Shown in pieces: positions 50,528-62,559 of a DNA stretch of 64,000 nt. A program made the position numbers and the translations under genes. The notes under the pieces are model-generated. The model did no database searches. It was given only the letters and a program-made list of their open reading frames with translations, and was not told where the DNA came from. This DNA comes from Cottoperca gobio (lineage: Eukaryota > Chordata > Actinopteri > Perciformes > Bovichtidae). Each line of letters begins with the position of its first letter. Positions within the stretch are counted from its first letter, which is position 1. The stretch is from assembly GCF_900634415.1 (NCBI RefSeq), contig NC_041378.1, forward strand, positions 20,889,701 through 20,953,700, in the 5' to 3' direction.

Positions 50528-51654
50528 ACAGTATACAGTATTTATTCTACTGTAGAGTATTTAATTTTACATTCTGTTTTATCTTGTTCTATTTTGTATT
50601 CTACTCTATTCACATTGTTTTGCACTATTCTGGCACATGCAGGAGCAAAACTGAGAGGGTCATTGCTGTACTTTGTGCAGGTGAGGGAAAACTGAAAGAG
50701 GAAAGTCAGCAGAACCGCTCTGGAGAATAAGAACTGTGCCCTGCTGTGTTTCCTTCAGCACTTATAATTGCAGCCTCAGAGATTTTATACTATCTACCAC
50801 CACAGCTTCCCCGTGAGGAGCATCGTCCAGGTATCTGAAAACATATTGTGTTTTTCTGGCTTTGGATTTTCAATATTTAAGTAAACTGGAATCCAGCTAG
50901 AGTTGGTGGTATTTTTGAAATAAGTATTATTTCAATATTGCTGAAAAAAGAGCACTCAGGAAACGAATAAATAGTGATTTGAAATGCAGTGCCCCACCAG
51001 GACTCACATGGCCTGCAGAACCCCATAAGTTACTTTTATTTGTATGAAATCTTTAGTATTTCTGGTAGAAATTAATAATGAACAACTATCATAAAATCAT
51101 ATACAGGATTTTTTTTCATATTTCAGGAGTGAAATTAATTGGTTGAAATGGAAACAAAACCAACTGGGAGCAGGGAGGGAAGCCTAGGACATTACATAAG
51201 GAGGGAAATCTAAAAAAGATGCACGTACAGAGATTTTAAAGTGGTGTAGCATCCAAGTGCAACCAAAATAAAGAAGCACTGGTTAGCAAATATTATCCTA
51301 TTCTGAGTTACGAATATTGTTAACTTGTTCAGCCCGAAATATAATTAGGGCTGAACATTTTGAGGAAAATATATAATTGCAATTTTTCTGACCGAAGTGC
51401 ATGTGATTTAAATTGTGATCATTTTTACAAATTAAATATTTGTTTTAGACAATGGTTAGTATGATATCAGTTTAATCACAATGTGATCCTGTTCTATGTT
51501 AAAATCACATAAAACAATTCTCACTAGCAGGTTAGTCCTGAGATTTCAAGTTGTGGATAAGGCAGCTACTTCAGCAAAGTCGGCAAAGAGCCATATCTTT
51601 GTTGGTTATTTGACATCTACGGGGAAGAACTCAGCAGCAACCTCCGCTGCTGAA
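50525..51654. other. non-coding stretch with MITE ends
   Basis: At 51325-51335 ttgttcagccc and at 51348-51360 gggctgaacattt face each other 12 bp apart. They are like the terminal repeats of the MITE at 16061-16383, and the following 90 bp (aattgcaatttttctg, taaattgtgatca) resembles that element's interior. Otherwise nothing recognised. Confidence 0.4.
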
Positions 51655-52074
51655 AAATGAAGCTACTGCAGTTCCTCGAGTGGCCACATGAGGCTTCGAA
51701 CGCGAGTCATTCTCCATAGAGCCCAAATATGCCAAATTTTACAGCACAAATAAACATGTTTACAGACTGTTACAAAAAAAGGTTTTGATCTCTTTAGCTA
51801 ATTAAATGAAGACTCGTTACGCATTATCAGGGGCGTGGCTGCTTTGAGAGTCAGGTGGTTGCCGTCACAGGTTGCTAGCTGCTAGCTGTCTGCTCTGCTG
51901 CATCATCTGGGCCCGCCGACCATTCACCACTTTGTCCATTTTTGGATTAACCGGGAATTAGATGCCGTCGTCACTGCCAAGATGGCGACGGCCGGAGCCG
52001 CTCACATTAAGCTACATGGCTCTTCAGAAACAAAAGGTGACATCACGGAAACTACGTACATATTTTATACAGTC
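51655..52074 (+). repeat. dispersed teleost repeat, longest copy (family A)
   Basis: A recognisable series of blocks: acatgaggcttcgaacgcga, cacaaataaacatgtttaca, ggggcgtggctgctttgaga, catcatctgggcccgccgac, tttttggattaaccgggaat, caagatggcgacggccggag, ggtgacatcacggaaactac, tattttatacagtc. The 68-codon frame at 51962-52168 is this repeat and not an exon. The family is abundant in percomorph genomes as far as I recall. Its class is not assigned here. Confidence 0.7.
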
Positions 52075-52900
52075 GTGTGAAGAATCCAAAATCATTCCAC
52101 ACACTGTTTCTCAGATGCTTCAGTGTCGTGATCATCCTCCATTTTATATCTCGTCAATAAAAAAATAAAAACCTCTCAAAAGGTCAAAAGGTGTGCATCC
52201 AGAGCTCTCTTAAAAAGAGAAATATATTATGTATTATATAATATTTAAGACAAAGTAAATATGATGAATAGCTTTTGTCCACCCCTATACTCTACAGCAC
52301 AAAGCATTAGAACATCACTGATATGCTGATGTCTTTCCCCTTTTTTCTGCACTCACTACCTCCTTCTTCAGCAGTGCAGCAGTGTTCTGTACAACTTACA
52401 TAAAACAACATCGTATGATGAAAACCAAGCAGGTAGGTGTGCCTTATGATTACAGATGACACAGCTAATTGACAAAAAAAAAAGGGGGAATCTGTCTCAG
52501 CCCAGCTCTTTCACAGTGGAACATATTAAATATTAATAGCATTTTCCTATTTTGACTTGAGAGTACTTCCAGTTTTCCAGCCTTTATGGCCTTTGACACA
52601 TCCTTTATTAAATCCCTTAGAGCATTACAAAGCTGACCTGAATGCAATAAACCTGAGAGGACTGCTGCCTTCTTTTGGAAAGACTGCAAGCTTGGAAATA
52701 AATTCATGAGCAAAGGCAAGTTAGGAAATATCCATTTTCTTCACAAACTGTCCATCAACATTGTGATATGAGACTAAATATCATCTTAGATTTTGGATAT
52801 TGTAGTTGGTTTAAAAGGCTGCATTAAATGAAGTGAGACTGTTCTAGCTCTTCTATTATCTGTCATTATATCCACATAACTGATGATTTGTGTAAATATT
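52075..52900. other. non-coding stretch, nothing recognised
   Basis: An 84-codon minus-strand frame at 52465-52719 (LQSFQKKAAVLSGLLHSG onward) reads somewhat protein-like but has no recognisable domain, and its codon use is AT-rich like the background. Confidence 0.4.
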
Positions 52901-52914
52901 TTGTGAAAGCACAG

Positions 52915-53020
52915 TCAAACCCTACAATATTGTCGCAATGTATTTGGTTATCGCAAATCAAGGTATTTGGTCAATATAATTGTGATATTTGATTTTCTCC
53001 ATATCGCCCAGCCTTAATCA
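52915..53020. repeat. MITE fragment ending in atatcgcccagcc
   Basis: The stretch ccatatcgcccagcctta, after repeated aatattgt and gatatttgat segments, resembles the right end of the fish MITEs that start 'agggctgggcgatatgg'. The opposite end was not found. Confidence 0.5.
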
Positions 53021-56000
53021 ATGGAATGTAAAATATAGTTTGTTTTACTGAACAAAGTAAGTGTTGGACTAAGAACAGAAGATTCAAATCATACATTTTA
53101 GTAATCTGCTTTCCTACTATCTCCTTACACCAACATCTCAAATCCTTCAGCAGTCCACTGCAAGAAAGAATTCAAATTAAGTATGCCTTAAAAAACACTC
53201 AAATATTTGTTGACTGAACTTGATGGACACAGCAGTCCCACAATGCAACACCCAATGAAAATAGAGCTCCTCACAGCTGGATGGTGCTGCAATGGCTCAG
53301 TGATACTGACGCCAGAAAATGATTAACGAGTAAAATCTTGGAAAAGATTTCATTGACAGTGGCGTTCCAGAGGTTCAGCGTGGTGTCTGGGGGTGGGCAT
53401 CTTGTATCATTTCATGTTAGTAAAGCTTGAAAAGGACATTTCTTTGCACAAACAACCAAAACAGCACAACATTAGTGCATAGTGTGCAACTATAGACTCT
53501 GGGGGGCATGTACGAGAGCGTTGTATGTGAGACAGTTACAGGTAGAGCTGACTGTCCTAAATAACAGTCTCCAGCTTGAAGGGGACACATTTAGGGATTT
53601 TACAGGGCAGGGTTAACGGGGTTTATAGTTGTCATTGCAACTGGGGACCCAAACATTTGCCTTATTTGCCCTGCTATCAATGAATAAATAACATTTTCAT
53701 GTTTATTTCATTATGGTTGCAGACATTTAGACCACATTTAAAATCTTTTTTGTTAGACTTGAATAGGACAAACAGCCAGATGTTATTATAATATGAGTTT
53801 GTATATCATTTGCTAGATGGAAGCAAATCCCCCACCCTTCAATGCAACAGACTTTATAACACATACAAATAAAAACTAGCAGAGTCAAAGATAAGTTGAA
53901 TGTGTTGTAGTCTCACTGGAACCTTAAAACCATGCCATGTTTCATCTCTCTGTCTCCACTGTAAAACAAAATAGCCATATTAAAGCAAACCTTAAAACAC
54001 ACGTGGGTTCTCGAGTGGAGTATCAACTGTTTACATCAAAAGAGAACACACACAGATAACAGCCACACACCACTGATCTAATGTTGGATCTGCTCGTATC
54101 GACGATCCACATGTGAGCAGCAGAACACTTCTAAAGTGGCCTGTGGCAGTCAATCTGAAGGATGCACTGACCTCCGACATCAAGATGGTAAAAGTCTAAA
54201 AAGATAATGTATCTACTCCGTGGCATTTCTTTACAATTCTGACAGGTTAACAGACAGCTGATAGCACAGTGAACCACCTTTTTGTTGCGTAACACTGTCA
54301 CATCCTGCTTTGTCACATTACATTATTAATGAGGGTAAAACCACTCGGTCTGACCAGAGCATTCTGCGTGATGTCTTTTACCATACATTCCCCACAGACT
54401 CCGTAGAAAAATGACAACATTATGAATTAAAAAGGCTGGCACTGGCTGTTAATTTCAGTAAATGATTATCCTGCCACTCGTACAGCAGTATTTCATCTCA
54501 GCAGCATCAGTTTAGAAAACATTCATCTCCTCAGACGACAGAAACCAATAAAGCAATACAACTTTTAAACTCTAATCATTTTTACATTCATTCATCTACG
54601 CTATTTTTAATTGAGTTTTGGCTCCAACCTGCTTCTCCTACTGCTTCCACTTGAACCTTAATTACGGGGTTTCTGCTGTGCAAGAAACAATGCAATAGAA
54701 TACATCCGCAGGTCATCGCATTTAATAGTATGACTCATTATTAACACTTGGCAACAGTGATCGATCGGGCATAAGTGAAAAGAATACTTGACAAGGCCGG
54801 GCTGGAGACTAAGTGCTCCATGTGATAACAGAGAGCCATAACTCACGGTTGTTTTTCTCACTTTAAAGGTTCAGATTACGGCTCATCAGCGTCTCTCCAC
54901 AGGCTGCCGGCCGGCCACCTCCTGCACATGAGGACCACTCTCTATCTGCTGATCCTTGACAGAGCCATAGCCAGGATGTTAACCATCAAAAGAAGTCAGT
55001 TATTTTCCATAACAATTTCTGAAAATTCTATCTCCCTCCATAAAGATCTATGTGCTGTTATGTAACGTTTCTATAGTTTTGGTGGAGAAATACTAAATCC
55101 TTTTATCGTATTTTCTTAATATAATGTGTTTTGTGCCTAAAACAGTCACATGTAAAGATATTTAGTTTGAAAAGTGTCAGAATTGAGTATTGAGCCCCAC
55201 AATACAATACAACCTCCTCTCAGGAAGTAATACACAAGTAATAATACATTTACATTATATAAATATTATATTTTCTGTATTTTTATCCGACATGTCTAAA
55301 TTTAGACACTGTTCTACATGGTTTTCGCCCAAATTGGTCACCCGACACTAATTTAAGAGCCGGGACAAACGTCTGCTGGATCAGTGGACTGATGTGCAGT
55401 TTGAGGAAGGATGAAATGTCTGAACATTTGGGTCGGCTGTCTGCAATTTAAGCAGTTCAACAGAGCGATTTCCCAACATCGCTGCTGTCAAAAGATCTGT
55501 TATTTGCCGTAGTGAGCTTGTTAAATTTTACTGAAGTAGTATTTTAGTATTTTTGACTAAAACTATATTGTTGAGACTGCTGTGATATGAAACTGAACTT
55601 CACCACAGAACACACAGATCGTACAGTAAGCATCTTCTACCATCTGCAGCTCTATTTGGTTTATTTTTCTTATTATTTTCTGTTCACCGCAGAACTGCAC
55701 GAAGAAACAATCTCTCCTTTTAGTCAGCATTGTTGAGTGCGCATCCATATTGATGAATAAACATTTTTGGAATCGTCAGAGGACAAAAGGTCTATTGATT
55801 CGTACAGTACGAGTATAAAAGTCAGAGGTTGTTGCATGCAGAAAGGCCGATTATAATATGTAGTGTGATCATCATACAAGATTAATAGAACTCACGAGGT
55901 CTAGCCAGCTTTAGGGCTGTAAAGATGAGCTAATATCTATTCATTACAAAACTGGGAAGCAACTGTTTAGGTTTCTCTATCTGTCTGTGTCCTTCCATGT

Positions 56001-56045
56001 GTGTGTGTGAACTCTAGTCCTTCCATGTGTGTGTGTTTGTCAGTG
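53021..56045. other. non-coding stretch, nothing recognised
   Basis: About 3 kb of AT-rich sequence without a domain-bearing frame, repeat family or long microsatellite. Confidence 0.45.
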
Positions 56046-56050
56046 TAAGT

Positions 56051-56120
56051 CAGTGACATGCGGTGAGGTTCATGGCTGGGGAGGCACTGACTCTTTCAGA
56101 GTCAGATTTACAAATATATG
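56051..56120 (+). mobile_element. hAT-like terminal fragment
   Basis: Starts cagtgacatgcggtgaggtt and goes on to catggctggggaggcactga, which resembles the left terminus of a fish hAT element (terminal CAGTG, then a GC-rich block). The opposite terminus is not visible and a (CA)n tract starts 90 bp later. Confidence 0.45.
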
Positions 56121-56205
56121 AACCCAACTGAGTAGCTTATTCACCATTATCTTAGCAGCATGAACATTGACTACCGGTTATTTTTCATATCTCATATCAG
56201 CATTC

Positions 56206-56314
<109 letters not shown>

Positions 56315-56404
56315 GAACGTTACATTTATAGCGGCTCAGAGAGGTACATGTATTTGCTCTGCACCCTCCATACCATTTTTAGTCTGATGCTTCGATTAAT
56401 TTTA

Positions 56405-57230
56405 ATACAGACTGCCAACTGCGGCCCGCGGTCCATTTTTAATTGGCCTGCAGCAAATTCTAAAAGTATAATGGAATATGGCCCAAATAGAAAATTGTGC
56501 TTGAATGTATTGTACGTCTTAGTTAACACAGAAACACAGTTTTGACTTGTCAGCTAACTTAAAACATCAAGTGTCAGATAAAGCTTGTGCTTTTGATTTT
56601 TACTGGATTGCATGTGATGAGAGCACAGATGCGACAAACACCACACAGCTGTTTTTTGCGGGGAGTTGACGATAACTTTTGCGTTACGGAAGAGCTGCTT
56701 GGTCTTAGGAGTCTAAAGGGCACAACATAATTTGAGCACGAGGACTTTACCACAGAGAATTTCAAGCTTTCCTGTCTGATGTCGATGCTGAATACAGGGT
56801 TTTATTCCCTAAGATCAGAAATCGATCTGTTTTTTAAAGAGAATGACCGACCTCTTCATGGGCTGAGAGACCCTCCATGTTTGGCAGACCTGTTTAGTTG
56901 ATCTTACTGGTCATCTCAACACGGAACAAGAGCCTACTGCGCACATGAAAGCATTCTGTGTGAAGCTCCGTCTCTTTGAGACACAACTACGCATTTTTCA
57001 ATGTTGCGCACTTCCTCACGCTGTCCGAAATCAAATGTGCTTTTCCAAAGGCCAACCTTTCTGATAACAAGGGGAAATGTGTGTCTGTGATCACGTCTCT
57101 TATCTCATGTCACGTCTCTCATGACATAATTCAGTCAGCACTTCCAAGATTTTTCTATCATTGAGAAAGAACTCGAGTTGTTCCCTTCCTGATGAATGTA
57201 GAAGAAGTTTAAGAGAGTCTGCAACTAAAA
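56405..57230 (+). pseudogene. GTF2IRD2/SCAND3-like hAT transposase relic
   Basis: Degenerate coding sequence readable in patches across three frames: FYWIACDESTDATNTTQLFF (near 56596), ARGLYHREFQAFLSDVDAEY (about 56737-56797), and a frame with VKLRLFETQLR (about 56960-56995). These match, in order, conserved blocks of the hAT transposase domain found in GTF2IRD2- and FAM200-like proteins. The first catalytic Asp lies in the CDEST block. Several stops, frameshifts and at least one large internal deletion between the first two blocks make it non-functional. The leading segment (56415-56485), with ctgcggcccgcggtcc and attggcctgcagcaaattct, also occurs in fish repeats of this kind as I recall. 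Confidence 0.7.
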
Positions 57231-57768
57231 CTTATATATAATAATTATATACAATAATTCCCTGAATAATCAACATCAGCTTCTCTCCATCCCCGACTTC
57301 TACTGGAGCTTGGAAAGGTTTCCTCTGATGTAACGCCACACACAAAGAATGATGAGTCTGTTCGGCTCATATATGTGAACAAAAGTTGGTTGAGAACCAA
57401 AATGAGCGACAACCATCCATGACCTGCAGCATCATTCAGTCCAAAGCTGAAAAACAGCTCCCCCTGAGTGCAACGCTGATACATTTCCAATTTTAAAAGA
57501 AATATAGTTATTTGATAGTAATACATTTTAAATCACAAAAAAGTAAGACTGTTAATCCTGTTCAAGCTCGAGCTGAAATATTATTTAATCAAAACTGAAT
57601 CAGTATATACAATATGTGATGTCATGATCCTGGCTTTCAGTTTTGTCTCGTTTTACTTCCTGTGTTTTCCCGCCCTTTGTGATGTGTGTGCCCCGCCCTG
57701 ATTTGATCCTCCTTTCCCTAATCTTTTGTCTTTGCCTGCCTCCTCCAGTTTGTATGTGTGTGTGTGTG

Positions 57769-57773
<5 letters not shown>

Positions 57774-57822
<49 letters not shown>

Positions 57823-57873
57823 TATATATATATAGATATATATATATATATAGATATATATATAGATATATAG

Positions 57874-57932
<59 letters not shown>
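57774..57932. repeat. (TA)n-(GA)n compound microsatellite
   Basis: TA-rich to about 57877, with gata interruptions, then about 27 GA units to 57932. It directly abuts the broken end of the Tc1 transposase. Confidence 0.95.
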
Positions 57933-57935
<3 letters not shown>

Positions 57936-59026
57936 ATTGCAGAACATTCCTTTGGTTGCTTTTGCAGTATCTTTGCTTTGGGTATGCTTTGGGTCATTGT
58001 CCATATGCACTGTGAAGCGCCGTCCAATGAGTTCTGAAGCATTTGGCTGAATATGAGCAGATAATATTGCCCGAAACACTTCAGAGTTTATCCTGTTGCT
58101 TTTGTCAGCAGTCACATCATCAATAAATACAAGGGAACCAGTTCCATTGGCAGCCATACAAGCCCATGCCATAACACTACCACCACCATGCTTCACTGAT
58201 GAGGTGGTGTGCTTTGAATCATGAGCAGTTCCTTCCCTTCTCCATACTCTTCTCTTCCCATCATTCTGGTACAACTTGATTTTTGTCTCATCTGTTGATA
58301 GGATGTTGTTCCAGAACTTTACAGGCTTTTTTAGATGCGTTTTAGCAAACTCTAATCTTGTCTTCCTGTTTTTGAGGCTCACCAATGGTTTACATCGTGT
58401 GGATAACCCTCTGTATTTACTCTGGTGAAGTCTTCTCTTGATTGTTCACTTTGACTTTGATTTGTTCTTGATCTGAACTGTTGTGAAGGGCTTTTTCTTC
58501 ACCAGGAGAAGAATTCTCCCACCACAGTGGATGACAGAAGGACAGCATGGTCTTCAAGATCTTTTGGTGTTGCTGAGCTCACCAGTGCGTTTTTTCTTTT
58601 TAAGAATGTACCAAACAGTTGATTTGGCATTACCTAATGTTTTTGCTATTTCTCTGATGGGTTTGTTTTGATGTTTCAGCCTAATGATGGCTTGCTTCAC
58701 TGATAGTCACAGCTCTTTAGACTTCATATTGAGAGTTGACCTCAACAAATTCCAAAAGTAAATACCACACTTGAAATGAACTCTAGACCTTTTATCTGCT
58801 CCTTGTAAATGAACTAACGAGGAAATAACACACACCTGGCCATGGAACAGCTGAACAGTCAATTGTCCAATTACTTTTGGTCCCTTAAAAAGGGGGTACC
58901 ACGTATAAAATGTGTTGTAATTCCTCCACCATTCATCTGATTTGTAATGTCAAGTCCATTGTGGTGGTGTACAGAGCCAAAATGATGAAAATTGTGTCAA
59001 TGTCCAAATATTTATGGACCTAACTG
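57933..59026 (-). mobile_element. Tc1/mariner element, 5' half only
   Basis: On the minus strand the element starts at a clear terminal inverted repeat (cagttaggtccataaatatt, the complement of 59007-59026) next to a TA dinucleotide at 59027-59028, as expected for Tc1 insertion. The transposase N-terminus and first half follow. The element stops at 57933 in the (GA)n tract, so its other end, the third catalytic residue and the second terminal repeat are gone. Confidence 0.85.
57935..58730 (-). pseudogene. Tc1-like transposase, C-terminally truncated
   Basis: Begins MKSKEL with an early stop where relatives have a sense codon. Helix-turn-helix DNA-binding sequence follows (IRLKHQNKPIREIAKTLG, STVWYILKKKKRTGELSNTK), with a frame change before STRCKPLVSLKNRKTRLEFA. 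The catalytic domain shows the first Asp in STDETKIKLYQNDGKRRVW, the block HTTSSVKHGGGSVMAWACMA, and the second Asp in VHMDNDPKHT. The coding sequence breaks up after KATK and ends at the codons where related proteins read QWPSQSPDLNP, exactly at the CT/GA repeat. The DDE triad is therefore incomplete. Family assignment to fish Tc1-like elements is firm. Confidence 0.9.
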
Positions 59027-59149
59027 TATATATTAACGTTGATCCTGGTGTTCCCTCGTGTCATCCTGGTTTGTCCTGTTTCTTGTTACCTTAACCTGCT
59101 CCCTCAGTTTAGTTTTATATCTGAGTTTTGTATTCAGCTTTGTTTATTA

Positions 59150-59295
59150 CATCTTGCTTCTTGTTATTACTACCTGCCTGTTGTGTGTACTGCGCTTAGG
59201 TCCTCTTTTTAATGGCACTGTGACAAGTATATTGAGTCCTAAATTTCCCTCGGGATTAATAAAGTATCTATCCATCTATCTATCTATCTATCTAA
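59150..59295 (+). mobile_element. LINE 3'-end relic with (TATC)n tail
   Basis: The sequence taaatttccctcgggattaa, followed by taaagtatctatccatctat, is the 3' end typical of a group of fish LINEs and ends in a (CTAT)n tail at about 59268-59294. No coding part is preserved. Confidence 0.6.
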
Positions 59296-61130
59296 ATGAA
59301 CAGGAGCTATCCTGTAAAATACCCATCATGTATAGGTTTTAATCATAGACTATAAACTCTAAAATATGAGATCAACAGAGAACATGACCTCTGCATTTTC
59401 AATGGTAGCTCTGGCTCTGATCCCTGAGAGTCAACATCTCTTGACATTTCAATTTAACACTAACTGTACAAAGCACCACTTAATCCTAATATTTGAAGAA
59501 ATCCGGTCATGACTAACTTCTATAGTGTCTTATAGAAGTTTGGTTAGTTGTTAACTCAGACATTTTCATTTGACAGAATCCTAAAGCAGCTTGTAAAGTG
59601 TGAGCAGATAATTTGTAAGTACATGCTGTTGTATAACTTACTACCTCTGCCTGCTAACACTTTTTCAACTTCCACTCAAATTGTCAAAGCTATACATTAC
59701 AACACCATCTGAGGAGAAACAACATCCACAAACAGTGCAGTACAACACTGCTATGTATTTCATGCTTATTGTTCCTGTCCCCAGGCGCTGAAGATTTTGA
59801 ATCTTTAAAATGTACTGTGCAGTAATACTTGCAAGCGCTCCATCCACAGCCCTGCAGGGGATGCAACGCACTGCCAAAGACATTGGTTGCCTTGGTAACT
59901 CTGACAGCACCTCCCCATAAAAGCTCTAATTGATAGCAGCAGATAGCTGCAGAGAATGAAGCATCATGCCCAGATCACTGGTGCTACGTGCAGACAAAGG
60001 CACTGACAGCCAGACAAAACCCATGCAGAGCCCTGTGAGGCCGGGCCAGGCTTCAGATGGAAGGGTGCTCTGCTGGGAAAAATCCGAGATCATCCTTAAA
60101 TAACCCACATTTGAGGTTCATGTCTCAAAAAAACATTTTCTAAGCTAATGTATTAGTTTTTTTTATTTGCAAATCATTTTTACAAAGTTTAATATGTCTC
60201 ATTCTGTCTTTTTTTCACCCGTACTGAATTGCTCCAAGGGAAAGCACATCCCGCAAAATGTGATGAACGGGCCTCTCGTTTAGTTAGAGACATTACTCTC
60301 GCTCCCTGCAATTAATGTAATTATGAATGTTTTTTGCGTTTACTATGGCAGCTCTATATCCACGCATCTTAATAAAGCTTGAGTGGTAAGTCTTTTTTAT
60401 GGCAGTGTTTCAGCAGCAGCAGAAATATTGAGCCATGATTCAACAGAAGCCAAAGTTGAGAGAAAAAAAAGAACTAACGTTGCCTCTGCTGCCTCTGTTT
60501 GTCTGTCGGCAGACAGTTGGAGCTCGGAGACTACAGCTTTTTTAGTCAACACAGTGAGCTGATGAAAAAGCTCACACAGACTGCACAGTTTGAAATTCTG
60601 CCTACGAAAAATTTGCTCTGGTTGCTTGTTTTCAAATTACATATCTATACTGGGCGTATAACGGACCTGACAGACATACCAGCAGAAATGAAAGAGTTGA
60701 AATGTGAACCATTATAATGGTGATGAAATAGTTCAGAATACAATGAAGTTCAGGCACACTAAATTGATTCCACCAGACTTGACGCAACATTGAGCACAGA
60801 GTGAGCCTGCCACTGCAGATTGATTAGAGCTCTGTATTACTGGTTCATTTGAGTTATTGTATACAAAGCTGGATACAAACTGGCCAAAATGTCTCGAGGC
60901 ACCAAAAGCCCAGCGTCTAAAGACTAACAGCTTGGCTGCACACGAGGCGTTTCAGCTGCGTTTTCAGTCTCACGCGTCTGACAGAACAGATATGATCCTA
61001 TTTGAATAAATAGTTGATTATTTTTCTTACCTTAAGTATATTCTTGGTGTTTTTGTTGTGTTGTACAGTTACAGTTTTTATTGAAAATAATAACATTTCC
61101 ATGGAAGTTTACTGTTTAAAATATAGTTAC
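59296..61130. other. non-coding stretch, nothing recognised
   Basis: AT-rich, no recognised exon or repeat. Confidence 0.45.
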
Positions 61131-61131
61131 A

Positions 61132-61183
<52 letters not shown>

Positions 61184-61250
61184 TAAATTAAATTAAATTA
61201 AATTAAATTAAATTAAATTAAATTAAATTAAATTAAATTAAATTAAATTA
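61131..61250. repeat. (TTA)n followed by (AAATT)n
   Basis: A trinucleotide tract (61131-61182) passes directly into about 13 units of a pentanucleotide aaatt (61183-61250). Confidence 0.95.
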
Positions 61251-62480
61251 AAATGTACACCAACCAGCTCTAGTCATGCTCAACATAAATTATCCTGCTG
61301 AGTACACATCATGGTCAAGAGTACAATCTGGACTAATAACCAACTTCACAGGGATCTTATCATTACCTCGGCCAAAGAGTTTATATTTCCTGCTCGGTTT
61401 GTTTGTCGGTCAGCAGGATTACAGAAAAATCACTTGCCTAATTTTCATGGAACTGGAAGAGTGAAGCATGGGCCGAGGAAGAACACATTACATTTTGGAG
61501 CGGATCTGAATCGCGGGGAATCATAAATAATTTTTCACTTTTGTTAACATTGCAAGATAGAGCAATTGTGATGCATTAAACAGGTAAGATTTTCCGAAAA
61601 TACAAAACACAGATATCAATGTGCTGTTGAGCAATATAATAAAATACATCTTCTTTGTGGCGTCCATGATGTTTGCACATTACGACTTAAAGCTCATGAA
61701 CACACCAAAGTCGGAAGGACGGCTTACCAACTCTCAAAATGGGACCATCCAAAGAGCAAGTGAATGCACCATTGGCCTTGGCGAAGTGCTATTTAATTTT
61801 TTTAAACTCCAAGATATATTATGTTAATTTCTTAATTAATTAATGTTAATGTCTGCCTCATAAAGTCAAGCTCTATCTACTGACACTTCTTCAATTATAT
61901 CCTGCTACAGCGGATATAGCAGTGCCAACTAAACACAATCACCTTCTGATCCCCTGAGCGCTTACATCTTAAGCATGAGTGACCCCCATGGGAATTAAAC
62001 CCCTCACACAGGCCTATAAACAATATTCACGGCTAGATGGGATCTTATTTTATTTCCAGACACCTCATCCAGCTGGACTCCGGCTTTGTTTACTCTATGT
62101 TTCAAACAGATTGCTCTTTGTAGGGCTGCTGTGATAGGAGGTAGAGGTGAGACAGAGGAGGGGATGAACAGTCAATGAGAAATGCAGCAGGCAGGGGGAG
62201 AAGGGGAAGGTAAGCCATAACTGCGGCCATTATTTATGTGTTCAGAAGTCAATTACACAGCGAACACAGCAGCAGTAATAAATATGGATCCATGCAAAAC
62301 ACCGGCACAACTTCAATCACAGGCTTTAAAATGCAAGCGCTGCAGAGGAAGAGCTGTTGGATTTCATTGTTCTGCACTGAAGCAAAAATAAAACATAAAA
62401 CACACAAGCAGCTGTACATCCAGGTGACACACAGTAATACACATCACCAAGTCTGGTGAGCATGGCACACATGTAAAAAA
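61251..62480. other. non-coding stretch, nothing recognised
   Basis: No recognised exon or repeat family. Confidence 0.45.
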
Positions 62481-62483
62481 AAA

Positions 62484-62549
62484 AAAGAGCCTCATAAAGA
62501 TTGAACCAGTTTGTACATACAAACTGGTTCAATCTTTATGAGGCTCTTT
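62484..62549. repeat. perfect 32-bp inverted repeat (hairpin)
   Basis: Left arm 62484-62515 (aaagagcctcataaagattg then aaccagtttgta) and right arm 62518-62549 are exact reverse complements over all 32 bp with a 2-bp spacer (ca). The unit is bordered by A-runs on both sides (aaaaaaaa before, agaaaaaaaaa after). Confidence 0.95.
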
Positions 62550-62559
62550 AGAAAAAAAA

